Shown here piece by piece: positions 10,380 to 20,893 of a stretch of 64,000 nt of DNA (positions within the stretch are counted from its first letter, which is position 1; every line of letters begins with the position of its first letter). The notes beneath the pieces were generated by a model. It was not told the DNA's origin. It worked only from the letters and a program-made list of their open reading frames with translations, and searched no databases. Made by a program: the position numbers and the translations under genes. The stretch lies in the NCBI GenBank assembly GCA_963971575.1, contig OZ020617.1, positions 38,407,626-38,471,625 on the forward strand. Direction: 5' to 3'. The DNA is from Liopterus haemorrhoidalis. Lineage: Eukaryota > Arthropoda > Insecta > Coleoptera > Dytiscidae.

Positions 10380-11228
10380 TCGGTAAAAATTGTAGCCAAA
10401 CGGCTAAACCTAGAGAGTTGAAATTTGGCATGCTTATACAACTCTTTGACCCGCACATAGGAAAAATACTAAAACATCTAAAAAACATATCCCTCTAAAA
10501 ATATAAACAAATATGTGCTAATCGAAAAACAAATTTTTTTTTTTTTTAAATTCTGAGTAGGGTATCAAATGAAAGTCTTTAGTACGTGGATTAACGATCA
10601 AAATTTTATTTTTGCAAAATAAATTATTTTGATGCAATTTTAGCCAAAGTTGTGCAAAAAAATTTTGTGTTTTTAACTAAAATATGTTAACTATTTAATA
10701 GGTTGTGTAACATACCAGATCAGACGCTCTCGTGGCGTGGTTGGATTTGTCGTACGCCTAATAATTTAAGTTAACTTGCAAACTAGGGTTCGAATCCTGT
10801 TGAGATTTTATTTTTTGTTTTTTTTTTTTGCATTTTTATTTTGTTTAAATTATTTGGTTAAAATTCTAGTTATATTTGGTAAATGTTGCATTTACTTTTT
10901 AAAAGCGTTAATTTAATAACCAGTGGAAAGTGTTGAAATTATAATTTAATTCTATGTTTGACGAAATCAAAGGGCGAGACTTATGATGTAAGCAACCAAT
11001 GGAAGCCATTGGTGCAATTTTCAAAATCTTAATGAACTTTGCTGTATAAAAAAAAATACTGCATATATTTAGAAACTTAAATAATGGTATTAGGCATTCG
11101 AATTAAAATTCATAAAAAAATATTTTGACATAAAATTTGTTTTGGCATCCCAAATAATCATCGTTCAGTTACTAAATACCTGCAAAACCCAGAAATGTGT
11201 GAAAATTCACACTTCACATCAATTTTTT
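10286..11228 (+). mobile_element. HINE-1 (DINE-1/Helentron-type non-autonomous element)
   Basis: Starts TTTTTAGGGTTTTGTAGGTA, with a local hairpin GGGTTTT...AAAACCC, then twelve GTCT units (about 10333-10380), a conserved block with AGAGAGTTGAAATTTGGCAT, a tRNA-like module, and a 3' hairpin GTGTGAAAATTCACAC near the end CACATCAATTTTT. T-rich ends, subterminal inverted GGGTTT..AGGTAT motifs, a GTCY microsatellite and a 3' stem-loop are the published marks of DINE-1/HINE elements. No coding capacity. Confidence 0.82.
10733..10797 (+). promoter_or_regulatory. tRNA-like A/B box pair inside HINE-1
   Basis: TGGCGTGGTTGG (10733-10744) fits the pol III A box and GGTTCGAATCC (10787-10797) is a perfect B box; spacing is about 42 bp. 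Equivalent pairs occur in the other full HINEs with diverged sequence between them. Whether pol III uses it is not shown. Confidence 0.6.
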
Positions 11229-11315
11229 AATACCAATCTGACATTCAATTTCAAAGGTGCAAACTACTGAAATCAAAATTTCCTTTTGGTTTGATTTTAT
11301 ATAAGTGAACAGCAT

Positions 11316-11870
11316 AGATTTTGAAATATAGTAATTTTTATCTATTAATTCGGACTTTAGGTCATTTTGTTTAAGCTTTGTAAATCATACTCACGTTGAA
11401 AATTCTAGATTAAATTGTTTGTCATTATAAAATGTCCTTTTCTTTGCATTTTAATTTTTTGTCATTCTTAAGAAAAATTTCCCATTTATTTTTTTGTTTT
11501 GTCTTTAAAATATGTAAAAAAGTATGAAATTTTTTAATAAATGTCATTCGTTTCCATGGTGTCACTAACAGAACAGTTTCACTGTTAAAATTTTAAATTT
11601 TCACGTGCCGACCGACGTAGCGTATTGGTAACACATGTGCTCTGCGTTGCGAAGGTCTCGGGTTCGAATCCCGTTCAGGCATGGAAATTTTCTCAAATTA
11701 AAATTGTCCTGGCTAATTGCCACAGCAGCAATACCCATTAAATAAAAAAAAAAAAAATTCACATACCAACTTGAAAAATGAAATTAACCAAGCAAGTTCC
11801 GTTCTCGTGACGCGTGACAACCTAAAAGAACGAAATTCCAATTTAGTTCCGCCTAAACGTTTGGAATAGC
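11316..11870. mobile_element. GGCTATTCCAAACG-family MITE, left end lost, with SINE insert
   Basis: Right terminal repeat CGCCTAAACGTTTGGAATAGC is clear; the left one is missing. The interior matches 374-736. A SINE at 11605-11757 splits it. Confidence 0.75.
11605..11757 (+). mobile_element. tRNA-derived SINE
   Basis: A box TAGCGTATTGG at 11619, perfect B box GGTTCGAATCC at 11661-11671, a short unrelated body, and an A-rich tail ending in about 14 A. Flanks AAATTTTCAC (11595-11604) and AAAAATTCAC (11753-11762) form the target duplication. The empty site is seen in sister MITEs, for instance AATTTTCACATACCAAACC at 621. Confidence 0.85.
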
Positions 11871-12050
11871 TTTTATACTTTAATCTATTTATTATTGTAA
11901 AACAATTAAATTGTTATTATAAGAATAAAATGTTTCTTACGTTTTATAGAAAATATATTCATTTTTCCATTCGATACTTTTTATTCGATATTGTCGATAC
12001 CCAAATATTGATAGTTTCTCAGTATCTCATATCCCTATTAATACTATTTG

Positions 12051-12552
12051 CTCCACTGTTTGTAACCATCTTATTTATTTAAAATCTCACACAAATTAAT
12101 GTCTAAAATCAATTGATAATGAACCCTCTCGAGCGAACAAAGTTCAAGCCCCTAACATAACAACTAAACCGTGATCTAAACCAAAGAAAAACAACAAAGA
12201 TATGTTTTTGTTTCCTGACTTTAAAAGCAGAACAAACACGTGAGTTTGCATTGTATTAATGAAACCCAAAGTTAGATTTGCTTTTCGCTCAATGCCTGCT
12301 GCTCAACTTGCTGAATTTTTAGAGTGAATTTACATAACATACACTGTACTTGCATTTCCACATTTGAACTGTTAGTGAATTGAAATGTCAAACTTGAAAT
12401 TCAATACTGTATTTAAATGGATGCGATTACCACTTTTCACCTCTTTGGTAATTGTTAATTTAAGAGTTTTCAAGTATTTTATAAAATTAAAAGAATGAAA
12501 AATGCAGGAGTATAAATTAAAAAGTTTCCATGTTAATCACAAAAGTATAAAA
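12051..12552. other. No recognised feature
   Basis: AT-rich, non-coding, no paired ends seen. Confidence 0.5.
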
Positions 12553-13430
12553 CAAAAAAATTGATGTGAATTGTGAATATTCACACATTTCAGGGTTTCG
12601 CAGGTATATAATAAGTGAAGGCGGTATGCTGAGTGTGTAGGACAAATTTTACTTTGTAGTAATCACGGCAAAATGAACGATATTTTTAAAATAATTTATC
12701 GTCTGTTAATCATATAATAAGATTGGTTATTAAATTTACGCTCTTAAAAATTAAATGCATCGTTAATAAATACATAATAAAAATGCAAAAAAAAAACAGA
12801 AAAAATTAAATTCACTCCGTACTCGAACTCGAAACCCTTCGTTTCACACCAGTGCTCTAACCCATTTCGCTATCGCACGCCTTGGATGTGGCTGCCTTAC
12901 ATTGGTATAAGTTTTGTACTTTGTGAACCAAAAATCACAAAAAATGCGTTATTTTCCGAAAACATAATTAAAAATTCTTGTTGTACTATTTCGGTTCACA
13001 CCAATATACATTACTTAGATTTTTTTTAGATTTTTAGTTTAAACCATCTGGGCTACAGGGTGTGGGACAAATTTTTTTTTTGCACAATTTTGGCAAAAAT
13101 CGCATCAAAATAATTTATTTTGCAAAAGTAAAAATTTGATCGTTAATCCACGTACTAAGGGCTTTCATTTGATACCCTTGTCAGAATTTAAAAAAAAAAT
13201 ATTTTTGTTTTCGATGAGCATGTATTTGTTTATATTTTTAGGGGGGTATGTTTTTTAGATGTTTTAGTATTTTTCCTATGTGCGGGTAAAAGAGTTGTAT
13301 AAGCATGCCAAATTTCAACTCTCTAGGTTTAGCCGTTTGGCTACAATTTTTACCGAACAGACAGACACACAGACAGACAACAAAATGACGGTATAAGGGT
13401 TTTTTGGTCATACCTACAAAACCCTAAAAA
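12553..13430 (-). mobile_element. HINE-2
   Basis: Full inverse copy: 3' hairpin GTGAATATTCACAC near 12570, CAGGGTTTCGCAGGTATA, tRNA-like module, GTCT core reduced to a few units near 13365, and the 5' end GGTCATACCTACAAAACCCT at right. Diverged from HINE-1 in the middle. Confidence 0.82.
12820..12872 (-). promoter_or_regulatory. tRNA-like A/B box pair inside HINE-2
   Basis: On the minus strand TAGCGAAATGGGTTAGAGCA resembles the 5' half of a tRNA (A box at 12861-12872), followed by GAGTTCGAG (B-box-like, about 12820-12832). Confidence 0.55.
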
Positions 13431-13642
13431 CGAAATATACATGTCTAAAGTGAAATAAAAAAGTTGGGGTGCCGCAAAAAAAAAAAAGTTTCTACTTAAG
13501 GGTGCCGCTAGAAGAAAAAGGTTGAAAAACACTGCATTAGCCCATTAAAAATAGTGAAATAAACTCCAGTAAATATGACCAATTCAGGTAATTAGGTTAG
13601 GTTTAGTTAGTAAAAATCTAGGACAGCAGAATTAGGAAAACG

Positions 13643-13677
<35 letters not shown>

Positions 13678-14489
13678 CCTAAAAAACCCTAAAAATGACT
13701 TTTTAAAAATATTACGTCGAGTAATACCTCATAACACAGAAAACACAGAAAAAAAAAAAAATAGCATGTTTAACTCTTACGAAATTACTTAAAAGAAGTG
13801 CTACTTAAAATGTACCCCACAAAATTTGAATAAAATAATCGTTCTTGAGTTTTATAAATACCATAAATACTTTATTTACCTACTTATGAAACAATGTAGG
13901 TAAATATTTTTTTCATTTTTTATTTTAAACACCTAATACTAATTCATTTATTTTTCATGAATTTTATTGGTTATTTTTAAGTAAAGGGCGGAATCAACTC
14001 GGGTGAATTCCCTGATTATTGCAAATCAGCTACCGCCTAAACAACCGCTTCAGTCTGAATCTGGACGTCGGACAGGACGGATGGAAGTTGGGCGTATACT
14101 ATGCTTTGCTAGAAATTTAGTTGGTTAGTATGAACAACATTCATAAAATCCTGTTTGTGTTTGTGAAAAATGTTTGTGTTTGTGTAAAATTAATGTTGGA
14201 CGTATGAAAAAATTGCAATTAAAAATATTGTAATTTCAGCTAAAAAACATTTTTAATATATTCCATAGTAAACCTGAATACAAATTATTAATAAATTATT
14301 TATTTACGATAAAATAAAAATGGGGTACATTTGAATCCCACACCGCAACCAAAGGACACCGTAACGTAAGGGTTAATATAGGGAGGGGTTTCTAAAATTG
14401 ATATGCCATTTTAACTGAGTAAACGGTATTGAAACAATGCAATTTTAAATTAAATTTTCTTCTTTTTTGGGCACTGGCAGTCAGGTTGA
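13431..14489. other. Mostly featureless; AT microsatellite
   Basis: A (TA)n tract lies at about 13643-13677. GGTTGAAAAACACTGC near 13523 looks like a hAT right end, but I did not find its left partner. No coding signal. Confidence 0.5.
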
Positions 14490-14674
14490 CTTTTGGCTAG
14501 CGGCGGTGAAAGGCAGGGGCGAAAGGGGCACAGGCCCAGGGCGCCAGCTCTTAGGGGCGCCAAAATAAAAACGCTTATACATACATATTCTAGGTTTTTA
14601 TTAAGTTTTTCTATTTTTATTTAGTTCAAAAATATAAATTTTCATTTCTATATCAGTCTCGTACATATTAAATA

Positions 14675-15389
14675 CAGTAATACCCCGACTTACGCGAACT
14701 CGGAGTTACGGGGTTTTTGATTTTTTCGTTTGACAACACTGCCACCCGCTATCTTCAGTGTATCTCTTGCTGTGATACGTATTGGACGCGTTTCGCGCGA
14801 ACTCTATGTGCACGATTACGATTCTACGATTGACTAAATTTAAGATTGTTTTGTTATACATTAGCTAAACCCTTAAAAAACATGTCGTCCAAACGAAGTA
14901 AATCTTATTCTCCTGCACCTAGTAACAAAAGGAAAACGATATCTTTGGGATGTAAACTCAACATTACCAAGGATTTTGATAGCAGAATGACAGAAGGTCT
15001 CAGCTCAATTGAAAAGGACTTAAAAATTTTAGAAACATAGACTCCAACGAAGCACGCGTATAGCTACAAAGCAAGGAATGAAAAAATTATTAATTTTCTA
15101 CGAAGAAATCCGGCGTGAAAAAAAGAAGGTATTGAATTGTTAGCTTTTATGAAGCCATCGACATCGAAATAACTTTTTTACTTAACTCATTTATTTTTTT
15201 AATATATTGTATTAATATGTATAAAGAACTGCAAATTTACTAAATATTTTTCATCTAAATTAATTTTTTTGTTAGTCCTTGGTCACAATTAAACAAAATT
15301 TATATGCAAAGTTGTACCCCGACTTACGCGAATTCAGCTTAAGCAATTTTCGTCGGACCCACCTATCGCGTAACTTCGGGGTATTACTG
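14675..15389 (+). mobile_element. Tigger/pogo-type MITE
   Basis: Terminal repeats CAGTAATACCCCGACTTACG and inverse of CAGTAATACCCCGAAGTTAC, flanked by TA on both sides. Inside, 14882-15040 encodes MSSKRSKSYSPAPSNKRKT and then LGCKLNITKDFDS, recalling the start of Tigger transposases (CENP-B-type helix-turn-helix). The rest of the transposase is missing, so this is an internal deletion derivative. Confidence 0.83.
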
Positions 15390-15721
15390 TACAAAATTGA
15401 ATTTATTGATTATATAATAATATTCAGTCTTCTTTTGGACTTCTGCAAAATATATAAATCATCTTACATGCATATATCTGTATATAAATAACAAAGAAAA
15501 TCCATTGATTTAATCTTCTGACCTGTTTGAAGACGCTGTTTCAGAGATACTTTTTTAAATAATTTAACGTACAAAATGATCGTTCAGCAGTAAGTTGTTT
15601 ACTGGTAACGTTACTAATATTTTTAACACCATTTCTCATAGAAATATATTTGATTAACTTTCTTCCACATCTGAAAACATCTATAACTGACTTTGGTGGT
15701 ACATTTATTTATAAACTTAAT

Positions 15722-16249
15722 TTGTTCCTGACCGCGGTTCGTACCTTAAAAAGTATGTATCTAGAAACCCAATAAATGAATTAATCTGTTCCCAGATTAA
15801 AAAATAATAAATCCAAAAAATTTAAAAAAACTATTTTCAGCTAAATTAAGAAAATGCAAAGAAATGGAGAGGAAGTGAGAAGAAACATTTTTTCACTATA
15901 AATGTGCATTTTGTATACCATTACATATTGATTTTTATTTATGAAATGTTCTGTTTCACGTGATTAGTTTGAAAATGATTTTCCTTTAAATTGTACAAAA
16001 TGAACAACTTCCTTGTGTCTGGTTTTGTGGTTTAAGAGGTTTTGATTTGTTACATGTAGTAGTGTCTGTTGGTAGCCTGTTTCTAGTACTAGGGAAAAAA
16101 GTTAAAAAAGTATAATGTAAAACATTATTATTAATTCATTTAAAAAGAAAAACATCAAGGTTCGTATCTAGAGGCCAAATAGGATATGAAAACAGTTTGT
16201 ACGTCGAAAAGTTCGTATTTCGAGAGGCTTGTAAGTCGAGGTTCCACTG
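15722..16249. mobile_element. Second Tigger-type element, left end missing
   Basis: Right end GTCGAGGTTCCACTG followed by TA is the inverse of the well-known CAGTGGAACCTCGAC Tigger end. At left, TTGTTCCTGACCGCGGTTCG corresponds to the inner part of the opposite end. The outermost left bases are lost. Confidence 0.7.
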
Positions 16250-16454
16250 TATCAGCAAATTTACTTAGCCAAAATTAGTATTAGGTTAAAATATTTAAAT
16301 TGCAACCATCTAAATCAAAAGAATATGTTTGAAATAAGATAGCGGCACCTAACCCCCCCCTTTTCCGTACGCCACTGTATATTGTAACAAAAGGGCGCAT
16401 TTTGGCGGGTTTGTCCCGGGCGCCAAAAGAGCTAGCGCCAGCTCTGCTTTTGGC

Positions 16455-17552
16455 CTAACTTACATAAATCCTCCATCTTGATCTGTAAATTGTAAGGTTT
16501 TTATATGTATCATGTATACCAAAATTTGTTAGATGTTCGTAGTGTAAACTTGCAAATTAAACCCTCTGGGGAAAACTTTTGTAGACCGATCTCACTTAGA
16601 AAATAAAAAAAAAAAATAATAATAATAATAATAAAAATACACATTATAAATAAAAAAATATTCTCATTTTATAAAACAACAAAAAGTCGATCAATACAAC
16701 TCAATTTAAATAATAAATATTATATGAAAAGAAATAAACAAATAAACTTTGAAATAGTAGAGCTGCCAAATTAAAAATAAAATATATCGACAGTAATAAA
16801 AAACTTAAAAATATAAAGGATAATTATCATCAAGTAATTATTTCAAAATATGTATATCTTAATAAAGCAAAACCAATCACCTTTAGAACATTATCTGTAA
16901 AATTTATAAAACATATTATGAAAAATATGTTATCACTGTAGTCCCAGAATATGAGCAACGAAAATACGTTGTGAATATATAAAAATCAGTTGACACTAAT
17001 TTATAAAATACAAAAATTTTAAAATGTGCTATGTCGATATTGTCCTACATCTGGAGGTTAACGCCAACCACCGTATTGGCAAATCATTTTTAGACTGCAA
17101 AATTCATAATGAAGTAAACAAAGTACATGACAAAATTAGTAAACCAAGTGTAAACCAAGTCTTTATTACTTAGATATATAAAAAATTTCATAAAAATAAA
17201 ATATAACATACAATGTAAATTATAATTATATTATTTATGGGAACTGAAACGTTTTTTATTGTAATAAAAAAATCCAAATTGACCTAATTGTTAGTCACGC
17301 AGGTAAAAAAAATTATACTTCCTTGCGCATTAGTCCAGTACACTCCATACGAGTTCATGAAGTGCAATTTTTTCACTTGTCTCTGTTTGGCGTTCTTTTA
17401 TATTTAAAATGCATTTTTCTGCACTATAAAAACTAATTGTTATTTTTTACGGTAAATGGAAATAATATATAAGTAAAGTCAGTCGAGTAATACCGACCAC
17501 AGTGGTTGCCATACACTCCCGCTCGTATTACAAGACATATAATAAAAATATA
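16455..17552. other. No recognised feature; (TAA)n tract
   Basis: An A-run and AAT repeats at about 16600-16637 could be the tail of a LINE, but no coding remnant precedes it. The rest is AT-rich and non-coding. Confidence 0.5.
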
Positions 17553-17671
17553 TCTTACATATATAATTAGCTAGTGTATGTTTGTGATCTGAGTAACACT
17601 GTGACGTCATTTTTCCTAAGGTTCTCGTGATTGGCTAACTGGAGACTCTTGAAGTTTCTTCATTGACAGGT

Positions 17672-18115
17672 ATTTTGCAGATGTATTCTCTAAGAATCTA
17701 CGAATGTAATTACATATAGAAATGTGTAGGATTTCGAAGGCATAAACAAGAAACTCTAGACACTCCTATATGATTTGACCGATTTGAATAATATTTTGCA
17801 AATTTATTCTTTAAAAAACTACGAATAAAATAGAATATAGAAATGTTTAGGGTTTCGTAGGCATACAAGATAAACTCTAGACACGCTTATATCCTTTAAC
17901 CGATATGAACAATATTTTGCAGATATATTCTCTAAGAATCTACGAATATAATTATATATAGAAATATCTAGGATTTCGTAGGAATAAAAATGAAACTTTA
18001 GACACTCTTATATACTTTGACCGATCTGAACAAAATTTTGCAGATTTATTTTCCAAGAATCTAGGAATATAACTACATACATAAATATCTAGGGTTTCGT
18101 AGGCATAAATTAACG
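17672..18115 (+). repeat. 121-bp tandem repeat, about 3.6 units
   Basis: Anchor ATTTTGCAGATNTATTCT recurs at about 17673, 17794, 17915 and 18036, a constant period of 121 bp. Each unit also carries TAGGRTTTCGTAGGCATA. Units differ by point changes, so the array is not recent. Confidence 0.88.
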
Positions 18116-18284
18116 TCTCAAGTTATTTTTAGTTTTAACAATATAAATGTAATGTACTGAGTACAAATGAATCGTTTTTCCATCTTAAAAAGTTCATGAA
18201 TAAATATTTTAACTATATAATTAGCAAGTGTCTGTATGTAGTATCGGTAACATTATGATGTCAATTTTTCCTAAGGTTCTCATG

Positions 18285-18395
18285 ATTGGCGAACTGGGAA
18301 CACCCTGTCTCTTGATTGGCTGACAGGTGACACCCTCTCCCGTGATTGGCTAACGGGTGATATCCTGTCCCGTGATACGCTGATTAGTGATGAAA
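18285..18395 (+). repeat. Short repeats with TGATTGGCT (inverted CCAAT) cores
   Basis: About 34-bp spaced units: TTGATTGGCTGACAGGTGA, GTGATTGGCTAACGGGTGA, GTGATACGCTGATTAGTGA, plus related copies at 17630 and 18288. The repeat cores give ATTGG, the inverse of CCAAT. Confidence 0.7.
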
Positions 18396-18488
18396 TTAAG
18401 ATACGTTAAAAAATAAAACCAAATACACATACAAACAATTGAAATTTTTATATTATAAATCCGTCATTGTTGACGGGTAATAACCTAG

Positions 18489-19423
18489 TATTAAAATAAC
18501 TTGTTAATATAGGACACCAAATACCTGGAAAGATAACAAGATATTATTTTATCATCCAAATAGCACATATTTTACAAAGATTGAAAATTTTATTATTTTT
18601 TTTAAAACTGTACTTTTTTGAAATTTATCTTAAATTGTGCCTATATTTTAGAATTGCTATTGTATTTCCTATTTCAGAATTTTAACTTTCTAAATTACAC
18701 GAGCAATTTAGGTAATTAACCTCGCTCCTAATTTTTTATATATCCTTTAGAATAAATCCACGGGTTAAAACATGAATTTCTACTTTTTCTTATTGCTCTT
18801 CCAAACAAGACTTCTTTTTGAAGACTTACACAATCATTTTACTCCTTAATCTACCTCGGCGTCGTAATATACTTGCTTTTTCATCATGCTTTCTATTTTT
18901 AAAATCTTAAGAGACTTTTCATCCCATTACGAAAAACTTATTCACGAAAGTGAGTTTGTTTTTCGACATTAACGTTGAAAAGTCAAATTCAAACAAAAAG
19001 TAAAACAATAAGTTTAAACATTAATGGTGAACAGGTAAGCATTTCCTTCGATTTATGTTTCTGGAGTTTTCGAATCACTAAAGAGTTGGAACATGTCTAT
19101 TGAAGTTTTACTTCAACACGACATCTGTGGACATTACTATATAACACATCGATCTGTCACCGCTGATATTTCCGAGACAATAGACTAAATCAAAAAGAAA
19201 GAAAAATTCTATTACTAAAAACTATAACTCCAAAATATCAAATGCATTCAAACATTTTGAGATAAAATACCAAATAACTGCTCTTGTCAGATCTTTAATC
19301 CGAATCAGTTCAATCAGCTGTTATACTCCGAAAGATAGTGCGATGACGGATTTCAATTAACGCTAATTTATTGATTTATTAATTAAATTATACATAAAAT
19401 ACCCGAGTATATTTTCAAAAAAA
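18489..19423. other. No recognised feature
   Basis: AT-rich non-coding DNA between the Helitron and the RTE remnant. Confidence 0.5.
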
Positions 19424-19538
19424 TGAATTTTAATAATGGCGGTTTAATTGTGAACGGGGAAAACTTAACCAATTTAAAATTTGCGGACGAAATTGTTATA
19501 TTCTCAATAAATGCAACGGAGCTGGAACAAAAAATGAA
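19424..19538 (+). pseudogene. RTE-like LINE reverse transcriptase, fragment before insertion
   Basis: Encodes GLIVNGENLTNLKFADEIVI followed by FSINATELEQKMN. This is the FADD catalytic block of a LINE reverse transcriptase with the second aspartate changed to glutamate. The coding sequence stops at a (TAA)n-tailed LINE inserted in the opposite orientation and resumes at 20186. Confidence 0.82.
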
Positions 19539-20185
19539 TATTATTATTATTATTATTATTATTAATAAAGTGTAGAGCAAAAGCCAAAGGCTTGTTGTGC
19601 TCAGGATACATTGATACATATTTTTACAAAATAAAACAAAAATAAGTACAACTTAATTGTGAAATATAACTAATAGACACAAATTACGAAAACATATAGC
19701 ATACATTATAGAGAAACGGATCACTTTCAAAATACAAAAAAATAATATATATAAATATAAAACAAAGTTAAAATAAAATTAGTAAGAGACGCATTCATGA
19801 CGGGAAAATGATTTCAATCCTAGCCTTGAATGCATTTATGGAAGGGGCTGATATCGCTTCGTCCGAGAGTGAGTTCCACAGGTCGAATACTCTGTTAGAG
19901 ATGAAATGTTGTTTCTGCTGCATAGAGTATTTCTCGTGCTTCAGCTTGAGATGGTGGCCACGAAGACGTAGGTCCAAATTGAGTTGAAACAACGAGGTCA
20001 TGTCAGTAGAGAACTTGCCTGAGGTTATCCTATACATCTGTATAAGATCTCCTCGGCTTCTGCGATCAGCTAGAGACGGTAACTTCAGTTTTCTGAGACG
20101 TTCTTCGTAGGATAGAAGGCGAGAGTTACTCGGGAGACGTGTAGCTCGTCTTTAAACGCCTTCCAGAAGGTGTATATCCCGCTGC
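19539..20185 (-). mobile_element. LINE-T fragment, 5'-truncated, (TAA)n tail
   Basis: On the minus strand codes about 20,160-19,795: RDIHLLE, LLSYEERLRKLKLP, RSRGDLIQMYRITSGKFSTD, RGHHLKLKHEKYS, HFISNRVFDLWNSL, ending FKARIEIIFPS. This is the C-terminal part downstream of RT in CR1/Jockey-like LINEs. The 3' end carries AACAAGCCTTTGGCTTTTGC and a TAA run (19540-19566). The same family recurs at 23560, 44281 and 51280. Confidence 0.82.
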
Positions 20186-20893
20186 AAGTAATATGCTGAG
20201 CCTATATGAAAAGGAAGTTGGACTTTCGATCAATTATTCAAAGACCAAGCTTCTTACAAATAACACAGAAGAGCTAGTTGAAATCGAAGGAATCTACATC
20301 GAGTATAAAAAAGAATTTATATACTTTGGACAGGCCGAAACATTTCAAAGAGAAAACAAGGAAGAGGAAGGAGAATAAAAACGGCATAGAATAAGTTCTG
20401 GGCACCAAAAATATTTGGAAAGGTCCACTATCAGACGAAGTTAAGAAAAAAACATTTGATATGTGTTGATATGTGTATTATTTCAACGCTGACATACGGT
20501 TGCCAAACATGGGCTATTTCAATATTGCAGGAAATAAAAATACGGACATGTCAACTTAAAATGAAAAGATCCATGCTAGACCTAAAACTAAAAGATCGGG
20601 TAAGAAACACTATTATCAGACAGAAGACAGGTGTTTTTGATGTCTTACTTACCATGAAATCTTTGAAGTGGAGCTGGGCTGGACACTTAATGAGATCAGA
20701 TCCCAATAAGTGGTCACGGATAATAACAGAATGGACACCACGGTATAATAAACGAAGAAGAGGACGTCAACATATAAGATGGAAAGATGAAATTGTTGGA
20801 TATGCCAGTCCATTGTGGACGAGGACAGCGCAGAATAGAAAAGAATGGAAGGTCTTAGAGGAGGACTTTGCTCAGAAATGGGCTTTAAGTTGA
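20186..20893 (+). pseudogene. RTE-like LINE, RT C-terminus and terminal domain
   Basis: Continues the frame cut at 19538: LYEKEVGLSINYSKTKLLTN (thumb start), then shifts, then a 145-codon frame (20456-20893) with LTYGCQTWAI, MKRSMLDLKLKDRVRNTIIR, WSWAGHLMR, RRRGRQHIRWKDE and WTRTAQNRKEWKVLEEDF. These blocks are standard at the C-terminus of RTE-type LINEs in insects. At least one frameshift near 20,380 makes it non-functional. It is followed by T-rich (TTTA)n DNA. Confidence 0.83.

Larger units (their letters stand above)
11240..12050. mobile_element. Diverged hAT-1 family copy (partial)
   Basis: Shares AAGTGAACAGCATA and the embedded MITE with hAT-1 and ends near ATATCCCTATTA after TCGATA-rich DNA resembling the hAT-1 end. 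Target duplication not found. Holds the MITE piece 11316-11870 and a SINE. Confidence 0.6.
14498..16446. mobile_element. hAT-type element with nested Tigger MITEs
   Basis: Flanked by the perfect 8-bp duplication CTTTTGGC (14490-14497 and 16447-16454). Ends are GC-rich and share GGCGCC blocks (CAGGGCGCCAGCTC at left; GGGCGCCAAAAGAGC at right). Terminal bases fit the loose hAT pattern YARNG but the inverted repeat is weak. No transposase. Two pogo/Tigger-type pieces lie inside. Confidence 0.72.
17553..18488 (+). mobile_element. Helitron-like non-autonomous element
   Basis: The 3' end has the hairpin CCGTCA-TTGT-TGACGG (about 18462-18477), a short spacer and CTAG at 18485-18488 followed by T. 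Hairpin plus CTRR before T is the Helitron 3' signature. A plausible 5' end is TC at 17553 after A. No Rep/helicase frame. Inside are a 121-bp tandem array and repeated GTGATTGGCTAAC motifs. Confidence 0.7.

Noticed and set aside
10288..10498. Frames with CLSVCLSVCLSV or RQTDRQTD repeats in HINEs
   Set aside because: Translation of the (GTCT)n core; non-coding element.
11605..11700. A true tRNA gene at the A/B boxes
   Set aside because: No acceptor-stem pairing or full cloverleaf seen; a poly-A tail and target duplication show a SINE.
13480..13545. hAT element ending GGTTGAAAAACACTG
   Set aside because: The end looks right, but no left end or target duplication could be located.
16600..16640. 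LINE-T tail at the AAT repeat
   Set aside because: The TAA-type run is present but the family 3' motif AACAAGCC..GCTTCTGCTC is absent.
17672..18115. CRISPR-like array
   Set aside because: Repeats are contiguous 121-bp units without unique spacers, inside a Helitron-like element in eukaryotic DNA.
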